A program made the position numbers and the translations under genes. A stretch of 64,000 bases of DNA, from positions 1 to 64,000 of the forward strand of contig NZ_LMUH01000006.1 of assembly GCF_009766105.1 (NCBI RefSeq). The letters run 5' to 3'. Position 1 is the stretch's first letter; every line of letters starts with the position of its first letter. Shown one piece after another: positions 8,668 to 16,204 of the stretch. This DNA is from Granulicella sp. S156 (GTDB lineage Bacteria > Acidobacteriota > Terriglobia > Terriglobales > Acidobacteriaceae). Under the pieces are notes generated by a model. That model saw only the letters and a list, made by a program, of their open reading frames with translations. It was not told the origin of the DNA and did no database searches.

Positions 8668-9265
8668 GCCTTTGTTTGCCACCCGCAAACTAGCCTCCGC
8701 ACGCCACCCGACTTTGGTGCATACTAATAGGTAGACGTTTAACCACAGGGTTAAACGGGTATAGCAACCGCTGCACGGATGCGACTTTTTCCCCGGCGCA
8801 GCGGCCACACCAAGATTTTTAGAAGGCCGGCCAGGCACGGATCAACTTCCGATGGCCGGACAGGTTTTGAGAATGAATGTAAACGGACGGTTAACGGCCC
8901 CGCCTCAGTACGAGGCTGTGTTGGCCACAAACTCTGTTTGCAGCATTGTGCGTCAGGGCAATAGAACCCAGCCCAAGGCACGCGGTACAACACTGGACAC
9001 ATCTCCTCTCGGCACAAGCCGGCAGTCACGCATCCAGCGGGACGATACGCCGGTTGGAGGGCGCGCTCGCACAGATCGCAGCCTCCGGACACACCGGCAG
9101 TCAGCCCCAGTCTCCGCAACTCAGTTCCTGTCCGCATCCAGGGAGGCTGCTGCAGCGAGCTAAGCCCCGAATCAGCTTTCCAGCTTAGTTCTCTCTAGCG
9201 CGATCTTCGCCTGTTCTGCCAGTTCGCTCTTCGGCCTTGAGCCGGAGCGAGCAGAAAGCAGGGCA
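8668..9265 (+). other. ~600-base non-coding leader upstream of RNase E/G
   Basis: No convincing gene is present. The 103-codon open frame at 8852-9163 has no ribosome site, no hydrophobic core and a composition typical of chance ORFs. The stretch contains the small inverted repeat GTTTAACCACAGGGTTAAAC near 8738-8757 and several GC-rich segments that could fold. The RNase E mRNA of enterobacteria has a long 5' UTR used for autoregulation; a similar leader role is my inference only. Confidence 0.4.
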
Positions 9266-12200
9266 ATGTCGAAGGAAATTTACATATCAAGCACGCCGCA
9301 CGAGACGCGGCTAGCCATCGTCGAAAAAGACGAGCTTACAGAGATCTATTACGAGCGCGAGAACGAGTACACCCTCGCTGGCTCCATCTACAACGGGCGT
9401 GTAACGCGTGTCCTTCCGGGCATGCAGTCCAGCTTTGTGGACATCGGCTTGGAGCGCGACGCATTCCTCTACATCACCGACTTCATGGAAGAGGCTGGCG
9501 ACTCCGCGGATTTTGAATCCGCTGAGGGACGCTCCAGCCGTGGTGAAAAGCGCGGCGAGGGCCGTGGACGCGGCCGCCGTGACGAAGAAGGTTCTGAAGC
9601 CTCTCCCGAGGCCGCTGCCGAAGCTCCGGCCCGCGCCGAAGGCGAAGGCCGTCGCGACCGTGGAAACCGCAACGACCGTGGCGATCGTAAAGATCGTACC
9701 CGCCGCGAAGGAGCCGCAGCTCCGGCCGAGCCGGTGTCGCAGGATGAAGATTTTGTCGCAGCGCCGCGCGAGGATGAGGCCGGCGAAGTGGGCGAAGGCG
9801 CTCCCGGTGCCGACGGCAGCCGTCGCTGGCGCGGCCGTCGTGGACGCCGTCGTGGACGTGGTGGCAACGACGATCAGCGCGGTGTTGCGCGCTCCAGTGA
9901 AAATGGCGATGCCCTTACTGCTGATGCCCCCGAGCGCGAACCCTTCGTAGAAGCACCTCCGGAACTGGTTGTTTCACGCGAAGAGCGTAGTGGTGGCCGC
10001 GAACGCCGCGGCCGCGGAGAGGATCGTGGCGGACGTCACGATCCTCTCCGTGAGCGCTTTGCTCCGCGCAATGGCCGTGGTGGTGCCTCCGAAGACGAAG
10101 GTCTCGAAGCCGGCGCGCCGATTGAACCCATCATTCTCCCGGGCGAGTCGCTCTCCAAATACCGTCGTGGCGAAGATGCCTCCAGCGATGCTTCGGCTTC
10201 GCACGGCACCTCGACAGTAGCTCCCAACGTCATCATCCCCAAGCCCTCCACCGAGGTTGCGCCCCTGCTGGATTGGGATGGCGGCGCGACTCTGCCGGGC
10301 GAGACGCTCTCACGGCATCGCGACCGCAGTTCAGAGCCGCGCCAGGAATCACGTCAAGACACCCGCCACGACAGCTCTCATGCAGACCGTAGCGAGCGTG
10401 GTGGACGCGAAGGCAACGGCCGTGATCGCCGCCGTGATCGCGATCAGCAGCGCCAGGGAGGCCGCACCGAAGTTCACTCGGAGAGCCCACGCCACAAGCT
10501 TGACCCAGCCGAAGCCGTCCTGCCCGCAGTGACCTCGCAGCACGAGCCGGAAGAGACCATCCTGCCGCTCATCGACGACGCCCCTGCGTACGAGATTCAG
10601 GCTTTTGAGGAGGAGCAGAAGGTCGAAGCGCACGAGTCGCTGCAAACCTACGAGCCCCAGACCGACTCCGCACCGCTCGAAGCGGAGGCTCAGCACGAGC
10701 CGGTCGTCGCAGCGGCGGAAGAGCTGCACGAGACCGTTGAAGAGTTCCACGAGACCACCTCCGAGTACGAGCCGGGAGAGGAAGCTTCGGCGTCCTACCG
10801 CGTCGACCCCGCCGGGCCAAGCGAGTTCCGCCAGAGCGCGCCTGACTCCGATGCCGAGTTCGTCGCGACGCTCCCCGAGGAAATTGAATCCGAGCCGGTC
10901 CACGAGTTCACCACCGTACAGCCAACCGGCGAGATGATCTCCGAACCCGTTCACGCTGAGGTTGCACCGCAGGCTACAGAGAATCCCGCAGCTCCCATCG
11001 AGCACGAGCAGGCTGTGCAGTCGGTGCATCTGGCCGACGCCGAGTTCACTCCCGCCTCTCATGAGATCTCGCAGGTCTTCGCCCCCGGCGAAGGCGAGCT
11101 TGAAGAAGAGTTGCTGGACGACGAAGAGAGCGAGTTCCCGCACGTGCACACAAGTGCGGTGGACGACGACATGGAAGAAGAGACGCTCGAAGGCGCAGCC
11201 GATCTCGGAACCATGTTGCGCGAGATGTCGATCGACCACATCACACGTTCTGAGCCCTCAGGGCTGGACGAAGAGGATGAGGACTTCGACGGCTTTGACA
11301 TCTCCGAAGAAGAGATCGACGAGGACGAGTTTGAGTCTGAGTCCGAAGACGAGATCTCCGGCAGCGATGTAAGCGAGGCCGAAGAGGAAGAGTACGCCGA
11401 GGCCGGTGCCTTCGAGGACACCGCCATCGGCGACGAACCTTCTGCTACTGGTGAAGAGGGCGAAGCCAGACCCGCACTGCGCGAAGGCGAGCGCCGCAGT
11501 GGTCGTCGCGATGGCCGCAGAGGCAATCGTGACCGGGGCGGAGACCGTGGCGGGCGCGAAAAGCGCAGTACAGGGAACTCCAGGCCGAACTTCGGCGGTG
11601 GCGGTGGCCGTTCCAACCGCCACTCGGTGCAGGCGACTGACCTGCCTGCGATCAGCGATCTTCTAAAGCCCGGCCAGGAAGTTCTGGTACAGATCGCCAA
11701 GGAGCCTATCGCGAAGAAGGGTGCGCGCATCACCTCGCACATCGCTCTTCCAGGCCGCTTCCTGGTCTTCATGCCGACGGTGAACCACGTAGGCGTCTCG
11801 CGCAAGATTGACTCCGACGGCGAACGTCGCCGGTTGAAAGAGATTCTGCTCTCGGAAAAGGGCGACGCGAGCGGCGGCTTCATCGTGCGCACAGCCGCCT
11901 CAGGTGCCAGCGAAGAAGAGCTCCGCAGCGACCTGCGCTTCCTGCTGAACCTCTGGGCGGACATCAAGCAGCGGTCTGAGTCGTCCAAGAGCCCGGCGCT
12001 GATCTACCACGACCTCAACCTCGTCGAGCGCATCCTGCGCGACCAGGTGACGGACAACTTCTCCGCCATCTGGGTCGACACGGAGACCGAGTACGAGCGT
12101 GTGCTGCGCTTCCTGCAGCGCTTCCAGCCCTCACTCATTCGCCGCGTCAAGCTCTACACCAAAGACACGCCGCTGTTCGAGCAGTTCGGCATTACCGAGG

Positions 12201-12844
12201 AGATCAACAAGGCGCTGCGCTCCAAGGTCTGGCTCAAGTCCGGTGGATCGATCGTGATCAACCAGACCGAGGCCCTGGTCGCCATCGACATCAACACCGG
12301 CAAGTACGTCGGCAAGACGGCGCGGCTGGAAGACACTATCGTCAAGACCAACCTCGACGCTATCCCCGAGATCGTTCGCCAGATTCGTCTGCGCGATCTG
12401 GGCGGCATCATCATCATCGACTTCATCGACATGGACGAGCGCAAGAATCGCCACAAGGTGATGGCCGCGCTCGAAGAGGAGTTGAAGAAGGACCGCGCAC
12501 CCTCAAAGGTGCTGCAGTTCAACGATTTCGGTCTGGTCGCGATTACGCGCAAGCGCGTGAAGCAATCGCTGGAGCGTACGCTCTCCACGACCTGCGGCAT
12601 CTGCGCAGGCACGGGTATGGTGAAGTCGCCGGTCACGGTGTGCAACGACATCTACATCGAGATGCGCAAGATGCACAAGCATCTCGACAAGGGCGACATC
12701 ATGCTGCGCGTAAACCCGGAGGTCGTAAAGCAGTTGAAGTCCGGCAGCGGCAAGTGGCTGCAGGAGATGGAAGAGATGTCGGGCAAGACGATCCTCGTCA
12801 AGAGCGATCCAAGCCTGCACCCCGAGCAGTTCGACATCCACTAG
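9266..12844 (+). CDS. rng: Ribonuclease E/G with a giant S1-domain insertion
   Basis: An 1192-residue single-strand endoribonuclease of the RNase E/G family. Residues 1-78 are the first half of the S1/RNase H-like region (GRVTRVLPGMQSSFVDIGL, FLYITDFMEE). Residues ~80-790 are an insertion, first Arg/Gly/Glu-rich, then acidic with runs such as EEEIDEDEFESESEDE, then again Arg/Gly-rich (RRDGRRGNRDRGGDRGGR). The fold resumes near 787 with LPAISDLLKPGQEVLVQI and KGARITSHIALPGRFLVFMP. The catalytic domain has both Mg-binding Asp motifs (AIDINTG ~1007, IIIDFIDM ~1049) and the Zn-link CxxC (CGICAGTG ~1110). The C-terminal part after it is short, as in RNase G. It lies 700 bases after rodA and is followed by a clear terminator. 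The symbol is a best fit; rne would be equally defensible. Confidence 0.92.
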   Translation: MSKEIYISSTPHETRLAIVEKDELTEIYYERENEYTLAGSIYNGRVTRVLPGMQSSFVDIGLERDAFLYITDFMEEAGDSADFESAEGRSSRGEKRGEGRGRGRRDEEGSEASPEAAAEAPARAEGEGRRDRGNRNDRGDRKDRTRREGAAAPAEPVSQDEDFVAAPREDEAGEVGEGAPGADGSRRWRGRRGRRRGRGGNDDQRGVARSSENGDALTADAPEREPFVEAPPELVVSREERSGGRERRGRGEDRGGRHDPLRERFAPRNGRGGASEDEGLEAGAPIEPIILPGESLSKYRRGEDASSDASASHGTSTVAPNVIIPKPSTEVAPLLDWDGGATLPGETLSRHRDRSSEPRQESRQDTRHDSSHADRSERGGREGNGRDRRRDRDQQRQGGRTEVHSESPRHKLDPAEAVLPAVTSQHEPEETILPLIDDAPAYEIQAFEEEQKVEAHESLQTYEPQTDSAPLEAEAQHEPVVAAAEELHETVEEFHETTSEYEPGEEASASYRVDPAGPSEFRQSAPDSDAEFVATLPEEIESEPVHEFTTVQPTGEMISEPVHAEVAPQATENPAAPIEHEQAVQSVHLADAEFTPASHEISQVFAPGEGELEEELLDDEESEFPHVHTSAVDDDMEEETLEGAADLGTMLREMSIDHITRSEPSGLDEEDEDFDGFDISEEEIDEDEFESESEDEISGSDVSEAEEEEYAEAGAFEDTAIGDEPSATGEEGEARPALREGERRSGRRDGRRGNRDRGGDRGGREKRSTGNSRPNFGGGGGRSNRHSVQATDLPAISDLLKPGQEVLVQIAKEPIAKKGARITSHIALPGRFLVFMPTVNHVGVSRKIDSDGERRRLKEILLSEKGDASGGFIVRTAASGASEEELRSDLRFLLNLWADIKQRSESSKSPALIYHDLNLVERILRDQVTDNFSAIWVDTETEYERVLRFLQRFQPSLIRRVKLYTKDTPLFEQFGITEEINKALRSKVWLKSGGSIVINQTEALVAIDINTGKYVGKTARLEDTIVKTNLDAIPEIVRQIRLRDLGGIIIIDFIDMDERKNRHKVMAALEEELKKDRAPSKVLQFNDFGLVAITRKRVKQSLERTLSTTCGICAGTGMVKSPVTVCNDIYIEMRKMHKHLDKGDIMLRVNPEVVKQLKSGSGKWLQEMEEMSGKTILVKSDPSLHPEQFDIH

Positions 12845-12866
12845 AACGCAAGTACCTACCAACAAC

Positions 12867-12899
12867 AAAAGCGGCGACCCAATCGGGTCGCCGCTTTTG
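12867..12899 (+). terminator. Rho-independent terminator of the RNase E/G gene
   Basis: A stem GCGGCGACCC/GGGTCGCCGC with an AATC loop, flanked by AAAA on the left and TTTTGTTG on the right, 23 bases after the stop codon. The symmetric A/T flanks mean it could also stop transcripts of the convergent beta-propeller gene. Confidence 0.88.
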
Positions 12900-12950
12900 T
12901 TGCACGCCTAGCAATCTGAATCAATACCAATCCGAACGAATCCCACAAAT

Positions 12951-13020
12951 CCGGGTGTCCCATCTTCGGCGCGTTCTTTGCGCCTAAGGTGGGCATCGCC
13001 CAAAGGGCGATCGCTCCCGC
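12951..13020. repeat. Copy of the CATCTTCGGCGCG palindromic repeat
   Basis: CCGGGTGTCCCATCTTCGGC, then GCGTTCTTTGCGC (a small hairpin), then CTAAGGTGGGCATCGCCCAAAGGGCGA. The same words recur at 29201-29246 and in both arms of the element at 54536-54787. It lies between two convergent genes. Confidence 0.65.
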
Positions 13021-13046
13021 CCATCTTTCCATTTCTTCTGACTCTG

Positions 13047-14096
13047 CTATCGCGAACGAATCGCCCACGCAAGCCCATCAGGCTCACCACCCGCCTGAAG
13101 ATGCCCGACGACTTCCAAAGTATGAAGATCGATGACCGCGACATAGTTGTCAGGCGAGCACGAGACAAAAGCACGAGCTCCATCCGGCTGAACCAGGACG
13201 CCACCGCCGCCATGCCCAATAGGCAGCCGTTTAATCTCCGCCCGCGTAGCCGCATCGAGAATAACGAGATCGGGACCTGCGGAGATAAGAACTCGCTTTC
13301 CATCAGGTGTGAACTTGAGACGATTCGCACGCGATACGTTGGCAGTCAGTGTTTGAACGACCTTCTTGCTGGCATAGTCGATGATGGACACCGTGCCATC
13401 CTGCGCGTTGGCGACCCAGATCTCCTTGCGATCGGGAGAGATGTCAAAACCCTCCGAGCCGTGGCCGACAGGGACCACGGTTTCGTTCCAATCGGTGCGG
13501 GGCATCGGAGGGCCTGGCGGCGGGGCTCCTGATCCGTTAGGCGCGCCCGGAGGCGGCCCCATCGGCGTGTGAACCGCTTCCTTGTCAATCAGGCTCACCG
13601 TGCCGGAATTCACGTTGGTCGCGACGATGTGTTGCGTGTCCGCGGACACGTTGATCATGTGGATGCGATTCTGGCCGGTGCCGAGAATCAAGTCGACCGT
13701 ATGCGTGGCCGGGTCGTAGCGCCCGACAGACTTGGCGACCTCGGAAGTGAACCAGACTTTGCCATCGGCGAACGCAAGGCCATGGGGGCCGCGCAGCGCG
13801 CCGAGATCAATCGTGCCCAGTGACTTGGCCGTGGTCAGGTCGACGACCGTGAGAGTGTTATAGGCTCCGAAGCCGTAGTTCGATACATAGGCCATAGTGC
13901 CGTCGGTAGAAGCGATGACTTCATGCGGATCATTGCCTGCAGGGACCTTCGCTGTGACCTGCAGCGTGGACGGATCAACAACAGAGAGCGTGTGATCGTG
14001 TTTCGAGAGAACCAGCAGAGAACTCTGCGTCTGCGCATGGAGGTTGGAGACGCCAAGGGCAAGGAGAAGGCCAGCGGGGAGGAAAGCATTTCTCAT
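13047..14096 (-). CDS. Secreted YVTN-type beta-propeller protein
   Basis: A 349-residue protein with a signal peptide (residues 1-21, cleaved about LHA-QT) and repeated blades of the YVTN/surface-layer family. Each repeat has the form VLSKHDHTLSVVDPSTLQVT, with later copies ending in IDL or IID and starting VANAQDGTVSIID. A Pro/Gly-rich loop lies in the middle (residues ~180-200, APPPGPPMPR). Such proteins are usually periplasmic or surface proteins of unknown ligand; some belong to cytochrome or quinoprotein systems, but no haem motif is present here. It is a single gene on the minus strand. I cannot name a substrate. Confidence 0.85.
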   Translation of the reverse strand: MRNAFLPAGLLLALGVSNLHAQTQSSLLVLSKHDHTLSVVDPSTLQVTAKVPAGNDPHEVIASTDGTMAYVSNYGFGAYNTLTVVDLTTAKSLGTIDLGALRGPHGLAFADGKVWFTSEVAKSVGRYDPATHTVDLILGTGQNRIHMINVSADTQHIVATNVNSGTVSLIDKEAVHTPMGPPPGAPNGSGAPPPGPPMPRTDWNETVVPVGHGSEGFDISPDRKEIWVANAQDGTVSIIDYASKKVVQTLTANVSRANRLKFTPDGKRVLISAGPDLVILDAATRAEIKRLPIGHGGGGVLVQPDGARAFVSCSPDNYVAVIDLHTLEVVGHLQAGGEPDGLAWAIRSR

Positions 14097-14228
14097 AGAG
14101 AAAGGCTACACCTTGAGGAAATGGCTCAACAGGTTGCCATGGTCGCCGTGATTGTTTCTGTCTTTGCTTTTCTTTTTGTCATTCCCGCAGGGAATCTGCT
14201 GCTGCCGTTGCTTTTGCTTCTGAGATAG

Positions 14229-14290
14229 GTCCGGGCTTTAGCCCGGACATTAAGGGCAACCACGGAATGGGCTTCAGCCCCTGGGACCTG
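14229..14290. repeat. REP-like pair of hairpins (GGGCTTTAGCCC / GGGCTTCAGCCC)
   Basis: Two short hairpins, TCCGGGCTTTAGCCCGGA (14230-14247) and GGGCTTCAGCCC, are arranged as an inverted pair bounded by AGGTCC and GGGACCT. The paired, outward-facing form is typical of REP/BIME-like elements. It lies in the 596-base spacer between the beta-propeller gene and the MBL gene. Confidence 0.65.
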
Positions 14291-14380
14291 TCTTTTTTCT
14301 AGTGTGCAACGATGCTCTAAAGAGAGTCCTGAAAATGCTTCTATCGCTATGCGGCTTTTGCGTTCGACACAAGCTCTTTC

Positions 14381-14409
14381 TTGACGCGCCCTTCTATCAA
14401 CGCTAGGAT
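14381..14409 (+). promoter_or_regulatory. Candidate sigma-70-type promoter
   Basis: TTGACG at 14381-14386, a 17-base spacer, and TAGGAT at 14404-14409. This is 5/6 and 4/6 to the TTGACA/TATAAT consensus with ideal spacing. Transcription would start near 14416 and run through the hairpin region toward the MBL-fold gene at 14693. It is the clearest promoter-like sequence I noticed in the spacers. Confidence 0.6.
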
Positions 14410-14415
14410 AGCGGC

Positions 14416-14553
14416 AATGCTTATCCTTCTCTCATGTTGTCCGACTTGTTCAAGTCATGGCGAACGGGGAGATGTGTCTCTAGCGAATCTATAGCTGCGA
14501 TTTCCGCGCTACGAGAAAGCCCGCTCGCCTGTTGTCTGGCAGCGGGCTTTTCT
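14416..14553 (+). ncRNA. Candidate small RNA or regulatory leader
   Basis: A ~138-nt unit bounded by the promoter at 14381-14409 and a terminator-like hairpin at 14517-14553. Inside, GACTTGTTCAAGTC (14443-14456) is a perfect short palindrome. It has no ORF with a ribosome site. It may be a free sRNA, or a riboswitch/attenuator for the MBL-fold gene 140 bases further on. I do not recognise a named riboswitch core in it. Confidence 0.4.
14517..14553 (+). terminator. Hairpin with T-run upstream of the MBL gene
   Basis: AAAGCCCGCT (14517-14526) pairs with AGCGGGCTTTT (14542-14552) around a 15-base loop, followed by CTGTCT. It is a good intrinsic-terminator shape on the plus strand. Two more hairpins follow before the gene: AGGTGAG/CTCACCT (14597-14626) and ATGCGAG/CTCGCAT (14635-14653). 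Confidence 0.65.
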
Positions 14554-14692
14554 GTCTCTGCCTGAACTTCATTCAACCAAGGCCCGATCGACATCCAGGT
14601 GAGCTTGTCCTACGCATAACTCACCTGTGTGTCTATGCGAGATACCCTCGCATGCTTAGCCACCTCAAAAAACAATCAAAAGGAAAATACCG

Positions 14693-15601
14693 ATGCTTAA
14701 GCTCATTGCTCTTACTCTTCTCTCGTCGACTGCCGTTGTAGCGCAACAAGCCCCTGCGCCAACACCCCCGGACTACAGCAAGGTTTCGATCGTCACTACG
14801 AAGATCAGCGACCACCTTTACGCTCTCGACGGTGCGGGCGGCAGGATCGGTGTTCTGGTCGGGCCGGACGGCATTCTTCTAGTCGATTCTGAATTTGCGC
14901 CGCTCACTGACAAGATTATGGCAGCGGTTCACGCCATCTCGAACGAACCGATCCGTTACCTGGTCAACACCCACGTGCACGGCGACCATACGGGTGGCAA
15001 TGAGAATCTGGGAAAGCTGGGCGTGCTGATCTTCTCGCGCGATGAGCTGCGCCATCGTCTGAATCATCCCTCGCCGGCAGCCAACGGGACGCCCGGCGTT
15101 CCAGCTCCTGCGGCAGCTCTGCCGGTAGTGACCTATGAAGGGCCCGTGACCTTTCATCTGGGGACAGACGAGGCACACCTGATTCCCGTTCTGCACGCCC
15201 ACACCGATGGCGACACCATCGTACGCTTCTCCCCGGCCGATGCCGTGCAGGCTGGCGACATCTTTCGTTCGGTAGGTTACCCGAACATCGACCGCATCAA
15301 TGGTGGCAGCCTGCGCGGCTTGCTGGATGGACTAGGACAGATCATTGCACTGGCGGGTCCGGACACGAAGATTCTTCCCGGGCACGGTCCGATCACGGAC
15401 CGCGCGGCAGTGATCGCGCAGCGTGACCTGGTGCTCGCGGTTCGCAATCGTGTGGCGGATCTGATCAAGCAGGGCAAGACCCAACAAGAGATTCTGGATG
15501 CACATGTAACGTCTGAGTTCGACGCCAAGGTGGGCCAGCCAGCCACTGGTGGAGATCGTTTTGTAGGCCAGGTATATGCAGAGCTGACCGCCGCAAGGTA
15601 G
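14693..15601 (+). CDS. Secreted MBL-fold metallohydrolase
   Basis: A 302-residue protein with a signal peptide (1-18, ending VVA-QQ) and a metallo-beta-lactamase fold. The zinc motif HVHGDHTGGN is near residue 100, further metal ligands are His in VLHAHTDGD (~170) and the ILPGHGPI segment near 225. This pattern is that of the periplasmic MBL hydrolases related to SoxH and quinoprotein-relay hydrolases, not a proven beta-lactamase; subclass B3 signature residues cannot be asserted from reading alone. AAAAGGAAAATACC precedes the ATG. It is a single gene with an unusually structured leader. Confidence 0.85.
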   Translation: MLKLIALTLLSSTAVVAQQAPAPTPPDYSKVSIVTTKISDHLYALDGAGGRIGVLVGPDGILLVDSEFAPLTDKIMAAVHAISNEPIRYLVNTHVHGDHTGGNENLGKLGVLIFSRDELRHRLNHPSPAANGTPGVPAPAAALPVVTYEGPVTFHLGTDEAHLIPVLHAHTDGDTIVRFSPADAVQAGDIFRSVGYPNIDRINGGSLRGLLDGLGQIIALAGPDTKILPGHGPITDRAAVIAQRDLVLAVRNRVADLIKQGKTQQEILDAHVTSEFDAKVGQPATGGDRFVGQVYAELTAAR

Positions 15602-15948
15602 CGAGTTAATGTGCGCTCTTCTACTTTCTGATCGGTGAGTACATCAACACAAAATGGAGCGCAGAGACTCAAACGGCCACGGGTACAAGCCCCAAAGGGG
15701 CGATATATACCAGCCCAGGGTGGTGACGCAAAGCGCGCGCCACAAATATTTGGATCACGCTCTGCATCAAGGGTGGAGGCGGCTGGCGAGCGTTCTTTGC
15801 TCGCCGTGTCGCCTCCACCCTGGGTTACGGATAGAAAAAAGGGAGAGCCCTGAAGGGGCGGTATATCTCAGCTGCACGATAGACCACGCTTACGTGAGCA
15901 CCCCCCTCATTTCGTGTCCTCGTCGGCACTCTCACTTATGAGACAACA
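15602..15948. other. Non-coding spacer containing a repeat element
   Basis: Between the plus-strand MBL gene and the end of the minus-strand 77-residue ORF. It is mostly occupied by the nested palindrome at 15687-15870. I see no gene in the remainder. Confidence 0.5.
15687..15870. repeat. Nested palindromic element (GGGTGGAGGCG hairpin)
   Basis: The outer inverted words are AAAGGGGCGATATATACC (15694-) and GAAGGGGCGGTATATCT in a repeated rather than strictly inverted form, with CCCAGGGTGG and CCACCCTGGG as inverted partners. The inner hairpin at 15769-15823 has GGGTGGAGGCG pairing with CGCCTCCACCC and GGCGAGC pairing with GCTCGCC. It is a dispersed-repeat type structure with no coding capacity. 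Confidence 0.55.
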
Positions 15949-16182
15949 TCAACGCGCATGATGCCCAAAAACATGCGCCAGCGAAAGCGTGCGATATACA
16001 ACAACCGCCGTCATCGCGATGAGATACACCCGCAGCGTAAGCAGCGAAAAGCGCACGGTAGGTGTAAGTTCCATCGGTCCGAGGCCTTCGGTAGAGCACT
16101 TCTGCTCCTGAACGTCGTCGAGTGGGTGGATGACATAGAGTTCGGTATCGAGGGACGTGGGAGGGGTGGCGAGAGCGGCCAT
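15949..16182 (-). CDS. Small single-pass membrane protein downstream of the Nramp-like gene
   Basis: A 77-residue protein that I do not recognise. The start at 16182 is set by a near-perfect ribosome site (AAAGGAGG, 5 bases before the ATG). The N-terminal ~35 residues are hydrophilic; residues ~42-70 form one hydrophobic segment (LLTLRVYLIAMTAVVVYRTL), followed by a His-containing end (AHVFGHHAR). The gene begins 22 bases after the stop of the Nramp-like transporter on the same strand, so it is probably its operon partner. The His-rich end might face metal, but that is speculation. Confidence 0.7.
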   Translation of the reverse strand: MAALATPPTSLDTELYVIHPLDDVQEQKCSTEGLGPMELTPTVRFSLLTLRVYLIAMTAVVVYRTLSLAHVFGHHAR

Positions 16183-16204
16183 GATGGCCTCCTTTCAAGG
16201 TTGA

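Noticed and set aside
8852-9163. A 103-codon ORF in the RNase E/G leader
   Set aside because: No ribosome site, no hydrophobic or domain pattern, Arg/Ser/Thr-rich chance-like composition.
10349-11988. Minus-strand frames opposite the RNase E/G insertion
   Set aside because: Low-complexity Ser/Leu-rich translations mirror the acidic insertion; not independent genes.
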